Assembly: GCA_028291285.1 (NCBI GenBank)
Contig: JAQGIJ010000403.1
Span: 1 to 8,974, forward strand
Length of the DNA stretch: 8,974 bases
DNA from: Phenylobacterium sp.
GTDB taxonomy: Bacteria > Pseudomonadota > Alphaproteobacteria > Caulobacterales > Caulobacteraceae
Direction: 5' to 3'
The translations under genes were made by a program, and so were the position numbers. Each line of letters begins with the position of its first letter. The first letter of the stretch is position 1. The notes beneath the pieces are model-generated. The model saw nothing but the letters and a program-made list of their open reading frames with translations. It was not told the origin of the DNA and ran no database searches. This document shows, one piece after another, positions 4,226 to 8,974 of this stretch.

Positions 4226-5341
4226 ATGCGGATCGTCTCGCTCCTGCCGGCGGCGACGGAGATGGTCTGCGCGCTGGGGCTGGCCGACCAGTTGGTGGGC
4301 GTCTCGCACGAATGCGCCTATCCGGCCGAGGTGGTGGGCAAACCCGTGGTGCTGCGCGGCGTGCTCGCCACCCAGGAGATGAGCCAGGCCGAGATCGACG
4401 CCGAGGTCACCCGGCGGCTGCGCGCCGGTGAGCCGATCTACGAGGTGGACGCCGAACAGCTGGCGGCGCTCGAGCCGGACCTGGTCATCACCCAGGAGCT
4501 CTGCGAGGTCTGCGCGGCCTCGCCGAAGGACCTGGCCGGGGCGCTGGCCGGTCTGGTCCGACGACCGCAGGTGCTGCAGCTGACCCCGCATTCGCTGGCC
4601 GAGATCTTCCAGAACCTGGGCCAGATCGGCTCCGCCACGGGGCGCGAGGCGCAGGCGGCGGCGCTCGCGGCGGACTGCGAGGCGCGGATCAAGGCGGTGC
4701 GGGCGCGCGCGGCGCAGGCCCGAAGGCGACCGCGCGTCTTCTGCATGGAATGGCTCGACCCGCCCTACTGCAGCGGCCACTGGGTCCCCGAAATGGTCGA
4801 GCTCTGCCACGCCGAGGACCAGCTTTCCCGCAAGGGGACGGACTCGGTGCGCGTGCCCTGGGCGGCGGTGCTCGACTGGGCGCCCGAGCTGCTGGTCGTG
4901 ATGCCCTGCGGCTACGGGCTCGAGGCGGTGCAGCGGCAGGCCGAGGCGTTGCCGAAGCTGCCGGGCTGGGCGGCCTTGCCTGCCGTGCAGGCGGGTCGCG
5001 TCTACGCCGCGGACGCCGACGCCCTGTTCGCCCGGCCCGGTCCGCGGGTGGTCGAGGGGCTGGAGCTGCTCGCCCATCTGATCCATCCGGAGCTCTTCGC
5101 CTGGACCGGTGATCCGGGCGCCTTCGCGCGTCTGCGGACCAAGGCGTGCGCGCGCTGCCAGGCGTCCTTCCTGTGCCGGCCTGCGCCGGGGTGCTGGTGC
5201 GAAGGGGTGAGCCTGCCGCAGGGGACAGCCGGCGCGCTCTGCGGCGCCTACGCCGACTGCCTGTGCCCGGCCTGCCTGGAGCCCGTGGCGGCCGAGTTGA
5301 CGCCGGCGCCGATATTTTCGTCCAGGATCACCATGGGTTAG
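4226..5341 (+). CDS. BtuF-like cobalamin-binding protein fused to a cysteine-rich CWC domain
   Basis: This 371-residue protein starts directly with the mature-type sequence MRIVSLLPAATEMVCALGLA, so it has no signal peptide and should be cytosolic, unlike true periplasmic BtuF. Residues 1 to about 295 form a type III periplasmic-binding-protein fold with the usual segments LVGVSHECAYP, EPDLVITQELCEVC, VFCMEWLDPPYCSGHW and LLVVMPCGYGLE. Residues 308-351 form a cysteine-rich CWC domain (CARC, CRPAPGCWC, DCLCPACL; Cys308, 311, 317, 323, 325, 339, 345, 347, 350), a probable zinc or iron-sulfur site. The gene begins 2 bp after the extended frame of the PP-loop gene, so the two are an operon and may act together, perhaps on a corrinoid or on its metal or side chains (inference). 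Cofactor binding is not proven from sequence. Start ATG 4226 fits the family N-terminus. Confidence 0.88.
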   Translation: MRIVSLLPAATEMVCALGLADQLVGVSHECAYPAEVVGKPVVLRGVLATQEMSQAEIDAEVTRRLRAGEPIYEVDAEQLAALEPDLVITQELCEVCAASPKDLAGALAGLVRRPQVLQLTPHSLAEIFQNLGQIGSATGREAQAAALAADCEARIKAVRARAAQARRRPRVFCMEWLDPPYCSGHWVPEMVELCHAEDQLSRKGTDSVRVPWAAVLDWAPELLVVMPCGYGLEAVQRQAEALPKLPGWAALPAVQAGRVYAADADALFARPGPRVVEGLELLAHLIHPELFAWTGDPGAFARLRTKACARCQASFLCRPAPGCWCEGVSLPQGTAGALCGAYADCLCPACLEPVAAELTPAPIFSSRITMG

Positions 5342-5370
5342 GAAACCCTGGGCCTCCGCAGTCGTTTCGA

Positions 5371-5384
5371 GAGGGCTTTCCCTC
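5371..5384 (+). terminator. Weak hairpin after the BtuF-CWC gene
   Basis: GAGGG-CTTT-CCCTC forms a 5-bp stem 29 bp after the stop codon of the BtuF-like gene and 17 bp before the next ATG. There is no T-tract. It could attenuate transcription or sit in the leader of the 62-residue gene. Confidence 0.25.
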
Positions 5385-5401
5385 CAGACAGCGGCCCTGC
5401 C

Positions 5402-5590
5402 ATGACCGAAGCCCACTGCGAGACTGCGCTCAAGCACATCCAGCGCGTCGTGACGATCGCTTCGGCGAGCAACGCTCCGATCACCGTGGCTGAAGCCCTG
5501 GAACAGATCGCCGAGACCCTGGACCTTGCCGGGTTCGGGCCGGTGGCTGCCCAGGGCGCGGCGGCTGCGGTCGAAGCGACGCTGCAATAG
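5402..5590 (+). CDS. Small hypothetical protein (62 aa)
   Basis: The frame MTEAHCETALKHIQRVVTIA... ends with GPVAAQGAAAAVEATLQ. It is predicted to be all-helical and soluble: an N-terminal helix, a short break at NAPIT, a second helix AEALEQIAETLDLAGF and an Ala-rich C-terminal helix. Codon third positions are GC-rich and the overall composition looks protein-like, better than the antisense frame that covers the same bases. No Shine-Dalgarno sequence is apparent before the ATG, which weakens the call. The family is not recognised. It lies 60 bp after the BtuF-CWC gene on the same strand and could be co-transcribed with it. Confidence 0.5.
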   Translation: MTEAHCETALKHIQRVVTIASASNAPITVAEALEQIAETLDLAGFGPVAAQGAAAAVEATLQ

Positions 5591-5716
5591 CCGCTCGCGG
5601 GCGCGCCGTCGCAGGCCGGGTCAAGGGGGGCTGGAAGCCGGGCTTGGCTGCTGACAGGCTTTCGTGAACGGCCAGCGAGCCTTGCACCGTTCGTGCCCAG
5701 CCTGGAGGAGGCGGCC

Positions 5717-6091
5717 ATGAGTCCCCGCATCGCGCACATCAGCATCTACGGGACGGACCTTCGTCGGGCAGTGGCCTTCTACCGCGACGTGGTGGGCTGG
5801 CCGCTTGTCACCACGGACGAGGCGTTCGGCTATGCGCGCATGGACGCCGGCGCGGTGTCGGTCGGGCTGGGCGCGGTGGACGCCGGCTCGGAGCTCGCCA
5901 AGGCGCTCGTCGGACGCCACACGGGCATCGGACTGGAGGTGGCGGACGTGGACGCCGCCTATGCGGCCATGCGTGAGAAGGGCGCGGTCTTCTCCATGCC
6001 TCCGACCCGCCAGCCCTGGGGTGGGTACATGGCGATGTTCCTGGACCCCGACGGCAACGAGATCGAGTTGCAGCCGGACGGGGCTACCTGA
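5717..6091 (+). CDS. VOC superfamily (glyoxalase/bleomycin resistance-like) protein
   Basis: The ATG at 5717 is chosen because GGAGGAGG lies 5 bases upstream. An in-frame GTG at 5693 would add eight residues and place the ribosome binding site inside the gene. The 124-residue protein has the paired beta-alpha-beta modules of the VOC fold: HISIYGTDLRRAVAFYRDVVGW (7-28), then GIGLEVADVDAAYAAMREKG (70-89), and the closing FLDPDGNEIELQ (108-119). The usual metal ligand positions are occupied by His7, His68 and Glu117, so it probably binds a divalent metal. Substrates in this superfamily range from methylglyoxal adducts to antibiotics and aromatic diols, and nothing here decides between them. It is likely a cytosolic single-gene unit, ending at a convergent terminator-like hairpin. 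Confidence 0.88.
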   Translation: MSPRIAHISIYGTDLRRAVAFYRDVVGWPLVTTDEAFGYARMDAGAVSVGLGAVDAGSELAKALVGRHTGIGLEVADVDAAYAAMREKGAVFSMPPTRQPWGGYMAMFLDPDGNEIELQPDGAT

Positions 6092-6117
6092 GCGGCCGCA
6101 GCGGGTTGGGGTGGCTG

Positions 6118-6143
6118 CTCCTCCCCCGGCGGCAGGGGAGGAG
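6118..6143. terminator. Candidate bidirectional terminator hairpin
   Basis: CTCCTCCCC (6118-6126) pairs perfectly with GGGGAGGAG (6135-6143) across an 8-base loop, giving a very stable 9-bp GC stem. It lies in the 67-bp gap between the convergent VOC gene (stop 6091) and glycine-zipper gene (stop 6159), where a shared terminator is expected. There is no T-tract on either side, as often in GC-rich genomes. Confidence 0.5.
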
Positions 6144-6158
6144 GACCGCCGTCAAGCC

Positions 6159-6596
6159 TCAGTAGCTGTAGGGATCATAGCCGCTGTAGCGGTACGCCCG
6201 GTCGTCGCCGCCGCGGTAGTCGCTGCCGTAGTAACCGCCGCCGTCGTAGGGCTGGGTGCGGCGGTAGGCGACGCGGCCATAGTCGCGCTCGTCGCAGGCG
6301 CCCGAGGACTTGGCGCTGCTGCGGCCGAGGTTGTTGCCGAGGACCGCGCCGGCCACGGCGCCCAGGGCCATGCCACCGGTGCGGCCGCCGTGGTGGCTCG
6401 CGAGGTTTGAGCCGATCAGGGCGCCGGCGATGCCGCCCAGCACCGCGCCGGTCGTACCGTTGTTGTGCTGCTTGGATTGGCAGGCGTCGGCGCGGCCGTA
6501 GCCGTAGCCGGGATAATCCTGGGCGAAGCTCGGGGTGGCGACGGCGCCCGCGGTGACCAGGGCGAGCGCGGTGGCGGAAAGGGCCGCGATCTTCAT
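6159..6596 (-). CDS. Secreted glycine-zipper 2TM-domain protein
   Basis: The ATG at 6596 is chosen because AGGAG lies 8 bases upstream and a classic signal peptide follows (MKIAALSATALALVTAG..., likely cleavage SFA|QD after residue 25). An upstream in-frame ATG at 6656 would bury this signal. The 145-residue precursor has a glycine-zipper double hairpin at about 47-92: GTTGAVLGGIAGALIGSNLA, then GGMALGAVAGAVLGNNLG, the pattern of Rickettsia 17-kDa-antigen-like proteins that sit in or near the outer membrane. The signal lacks a lipobox cysteine, so it is not an obvious lipoprotein. The C-terminal 40 residues are very rich in Tyr, Gly, Asp and Arg (for example DGGGYYGSDYRGGDD), an unusual, probably flexible tail. 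Two cysteines (39 and one near residue 100) flank the zipper. The role is likely in envelope structure or stress; the exact function is unknown. Confidence 0.85.
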   Translation of the reverse strand: MKIAALSATALALVTAGAVATPSFAQDYPGYGYGRADACQSKQHNNGTTGAVLGGIAGALIGSNLASHHGGRTGGMALGAVAGAVLGNNLGRSSAKSSGACDERDYGRVAYRRTQPYDGGGYYGSDYRGGDDRAYRYSGYDPYSY

Positions 6597-6674
6597 CTGT
6601 CTGTCTCCTGTTGCGGATGGCGCGGGGCGCGTGTCCCGGCCTTCGATGTTCCGCATTAGGCGACATTGCCGCTG

Positions 6675-6696
6675 AACGACCTCTGAGGCGGTCGTT
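6675..6696. other. Hairpin AACGACC/GGTCGTT in the gap before the TonB receptor stop
   Basis: A 7-bp stem with an 8-base loop lies in the 201-bp stretch between the glycine-zipper start (6596) and the receptor stop (6798). A competing stem TGAACG (6673-6678) with CGTTCA (6703-6708) overlaps it. It could terminate the leftward receptor transcript or lie in the glycine-zipper gene's promoter region. No T-tract follows. No gene is seen in this gap. Confidence 0.3.
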
Positions 6697-6797
6697 GTCG
6701 GGCGTTCAGGTGAAGCCTGGCCGCGCCGACGCCGCGCGGCGGGCTCGCCGGACGGGCGTGGAAGCGGTCGCCGTGCGGGCGGCCGCCTCCGGTCGTC

Positions 6798-8974
6798 CTA
6801 GAAGGTGTAGGTGATCTTGCCGTAATAGTAGCCGCCGTTGATGCCGAACGGCGACCAGTCGGGGTACCGACTCACGGCGGCGTTGTCGTTCGCCGCGCGA
6901 TAGGAGGCCACCAGGCTCGGGTTCAGCTTGGTCGGGTAGGTGTTCAAGAGGTTGTTGGCGCCCACCGTCAGCCGCACGTTCTGGTCGAGCTTGTAGTCCA
7001 CCTCCAGATCGGTGATCAGCTTGGCCTTGATGGTGGTCTTGTAGGTGGCGCCGTCGTCGCCGACGGCGAATTCCGAGGACTTGCCGTAGAGCGTCTCGCG
7101 CAGGTTCACGGTCCAGGCGCCCAGCGTCCACAGCGCGCCGCCGATCACCTTGTACTTCGGCGTCGCATCCGTGAGGATCGACTTCGCGACATGGTCGTAG
7201 AGGGTCTGCGGCGCGATCGAGGCCGGCGAGGCCTTCACGCTGGTGATCTTGGTGTCGCTGAACGCGCCGGAGAGCGACCAGTCGACCCGGCCGTAGTCGC
7301 CATAGTTCTCCGCATCGGTGATAACGAACTCGACGCCCTGGGAGCGGGTGACGAGGCCATTGGCGAAGATGTAGATGCCGTCCTGGCTGTCCGCGGCGAC
7401 CGTGTCGGCGCCGGCGAAGGCCTCCAGCGCGGCCTGGACCGCGGCGGAGTTGACGCCGGTGGGGTTGCCGCGGCCGTAGATGTTGCCGGAGCCGACGATC
7501 CGGTCCTTCAGCTTGATGTAGTAGGCGTCGACGGTGGCGGTGAGCTTGGGCGTCGGGTGGAAGACGAGGCCGGCGCTGAAGTTGTCGGACTTCTCAGGTT
7601 TCAGGCCGTTTATGCCCAGCGACTTTGCGGCGCTGGAGTTCGGACCGAGCTGGCCGAAGGCGGACGTCGGGCCGACGTTGACGTTGGTGTAGAACTCCTC
7701 GGCGAGCGTCGGCGCGCGGAACCCGGTGGAGACGGTGCCGCGGACGGCGATGGCGTCGTTGAAATCATAGCGCGCGGTGAGCTTTCCCACGGTGGTGTCG
7801 CCGAAGTCGGAGAAGTGCTCGAAGCGGCCGGCGACATCGACCTTCAGGCCGGTGATCGGCGAGACGGCCAGATCGCCGTAGACGCCGGTGTTGTTGCGCG
7901 AGTGGGAGCCGGCGTCGCCCGGGGTCAAGCCCGGGAAGGACTGGGCGCCGCTGCCGAAGTAGGAAGACGGCTCGCCGGCCCCGACATCGTAGGTGTCCTT
8001 GCGGTGCTCGACGCCGAAAGCGACGGTGAGCGGCGTCGCCAGGCCGACGTTGAACTCGCGCGTGACGTCGAGGTTGGTGGTCCACTGGCTGGCGACGAAC
8101 TTGCCGTCGTAGAACATGGTCTGGGTGGAGCCTAGCGCCGCCAGGTCCACGTTGGCGGAGCCTTCGGTGTAGAACTTGTCGGTGTCGCGGCCGTAGGTCG
8201 TGGCCAGGTCGAGGTTCCAGCCAGCGAGCTTGGTCTTGATCCCGCCGGTGAAGGCGTAGTCGTTTTCCTTCAGCTCTTCCTTGGGATTGAAGCCCAGCGG
8301 CCAGATGGACGGCGCGCGGCCCGGCGTGCGGTAGTTCTCGAAGGCCTGGCCGTTCTTATGGCCGTAGGTGCCGAAGCTGTAGACCTGGGTGTCGTCGGAG
8401 ATGTCGTAGCCGGCGTCGTAGGAGACCACGTTGAGGTGGTACAGGGCGTCGCCGGCGATGTGGTTTACGTTCGGGTAGCCGGGGAATTGCAGCGACGCGT
8501 CGTTCGGCGCGCCCGGTCCCACGTTGACGATTCCGTCGTGGTTGTAGACCCGCGGGTCGGGATTGCCGCGATCCGAGTGGCCGTGGAAACGGGACTCCCC
8601 GGTGATGTTCAGCCAGGACTTGTCACCCAGGGGCGCTAAGCCGACGTTGGCCGTGACGCTTGCCGTCGTGCCGCCCTGGTCGAAGTAGTGGCCGCCGGTG
8701 ACCGAAACGTTCCCGCCGTGCGCCGAGTGCTTGAGAATGATGTTCACGACGCCGGCGATGGCGTCGGTGCCGTATTGGGCGGCGGCGCCGTCGGTGAGCA
8801 CCTCGACGTGGTCGATGGCGTTCACCGGGATGAAGTTCAGGTCCGCGGCGGCGCCGCCCTGATAGGGACCTCCCAGCACCGACAGGCTGCCCGTGCCGTG
8901 CCGGCGCTTGCCGTTGACCAGGACCAGGGTGTCATTGGGGCTCAAGCCCCGAAGCTTGGCGGACAAGGTGAGGT
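6798..8974 (-). CDS. TonB-dependent outer-membrane receptor, N-terminus cut by window edge
   Basis: This leftward frame is open from the right edge to the stop at 6798, giving about 724 visible residues. It begins inside the plug domain (LRGLSPNDTLVLVNGKRRHG, VNAIDHVEVLTDGAAAQYGTDAIAGVVNIILK). The signal peptide, any TonB box and the start of the plug lie outside the window. The rest is a 22-strand-type barrel of alternating aromatic-ended beta strands, with the usual conserved segments FGVEHRKDTYDVG, VRGTVSTGFRAPTLAEEFYTN, LKPEKSDNFSAGLVFHP and LTVGANNLLNTYPTK. It ends in the C-terminal strand YYYGKITYTF with terminal Phe, as recognised by the BAM machinery. It imports a scarce ligand (siderophore, cobalamin, sugar or other) using TonB energy. 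No substrate can be assigned. A TTG near 8966 is inside the conserved plug and is not a credible start. Confidence 0.93.
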   Translation of the reverse strand, partial: LTLSAKLRGLSPNDTLVLVNGKRRHGTGSLSVLGGPYQGGAAADLNFIPVNAIDHVEVLTDGAAAQYGTDAIAGVVNIILKHSAHGGNVSVTGGHYFDQGGTTASVTANVGLAPLGDKSWLNITGESRFHGHSDRGNPDPRVYNHDGIVNVGPGAPNDASLQFPGYPNVNHIAGDALYHLNVVSYDAGYDISDDTQVYSFGTYGHKNGQAFENYRTPGRAPSIWPLGFNPKEELKENDYAFTGGIKTKLAGWNLDLATTYGRDTDKFYTEGSANVDLAALGSTQTMFYDGKFVASQWTTNLDVTREFNVGLATPLTVAFGVEHRKDTYDVGAGEPSSYFGSGAQSFPGLTPGDAGSHSRNNTGVYGDLAVSPITGLKVDVAGRFEHFSDFGDTTVGKLTARYDFNDAIAVRGTVSTGFRAPTLAEEFYTNVNVGPTSAFGQLGPNSSAAKSLGINGLKPEKSDNFSAGLVFHPTPKLTATVDAYYIKLKDRIVGSGNIYGRGNPTGVNSAAVQAALEAFAGADTVAADSQDGIYIFANGLVTRSQGVEFVITDAENYGDYGRVDWSLSGAFSDTKITSVKASPASIAPQTLYDHVAKSILTDATPKYKVIGGALWTLGAWTVNLRETLYGKSSEFAVGDDGATYKTTIKAKLITDLEVDYKLDQNVRLTVGANNLLNTYPTKLNPSLVASYRAANDNAAVSRYPDWSPFGINGGYYYGKITYTF

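Noticed and set aside
4094..5587. Leftward 497-codon open frame over the BtuF-CWC gene
   Set aside because: Antisense shadow: His/Arg/Gly-rich composition and no domain, while the plus strand encodes a clear binding protein with CWC domain.
5666..5692. GAACGG/CCGTTC inverted repeat upstream of the VOC gene
   Set aside because: Only six paired bases around a 15-base loop, single copy, with no promoter context; likely chance.
6632..6660. GGAAC upstream of the glycine-zipper gene as a general-stress (EcfG) -35 element
   Set aside because: No CGTT -10 motif at the required 16-17 bp spacing.
7191..8135. Rightward 314-codon open frame inside the TonB receptor
   Set aside because: Gly/Val/Ala/Asp-rich mirror of the receptor's codons; no ribosome binding site or family motif.

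Overview
The window is very GC-rich (GC-rich third codon positions throughout). It carries a GcrA-type cell-cycle regulator homologue, an alphaproteobacterial-type SOS box (GAAC-N7-GAAC), GANTC sites and a large TonB-dependent receptor. Together these point to an alphaproteobacterium of the order Caulobacterales, with Phenylobacterium or Caulobacter relatives most likely. This is inferred from gene content; no rRNA or species marker is present.

Left part (1-3121) looks like a compact regulatory or accessory module. Four genes read leftwards: two small cysteine-cluster proteins (1545-1823, 1200-1460), a LexA/CI-like HTH-S24 repressor (452-1108) and a hypothetical protein cut by the left edge (1-356). 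A 15-bp AT-rich near-palindrome of consensus GGTATAWAAYATACC occurs three times, twice upstream of the repressor and once upstream of the partial gene. This suggests an autoregulated switch that also controls its neighbour. A perfect GAAC-N7-GAAC match to the LexA box lies at 1849-1863, between the leftward cysteine-cluster gene and a rightward pair (1931-3121) made of a divergent GcrA-family protein and a hypothetical protein with an AT-hook-like N-terminus. The arrangement suggests a DNA-damage-linked switch, possibly of phage origin. No phage structural, integrase or attachment-site sequence is visible, so the origin is open.

Middle part (3126-6091): a small leftward hypothetical protein (3126-3311) is followed by a rightward pair. 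The pair is a PP-loop ATPase of the diphthine-ammonia ligase-like family (3468) and a cytosolic BtuF-like cobalamin-binding domain fused to a cysteine-rich CWC domain (4226-5341). The PP-loop gene has an in-frame TAG at 4086-4088. The same frame then continues for 44 more codons that look like the family's normal C-terminus and ends 2 bp before the next gene, so this is probably a recent nonsense mutation, a sequence error or a readthrough site. Next come a 62-residue hypothetical protein and a VOC (glyoxalase-fold) protein.

Right part (6118-8974): a strong GC hairpin lies between the convergent VOC gene and a leftward secreted or outer-membrane glycine-zipper protein. The rest is a leftward TonB-dependent receptor whose N-terminus is cut by the right edge. 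No gap between genes exceeds about 160 bp, and no tRNA, rRNA, CRISPR array or insertion sequence was seen.
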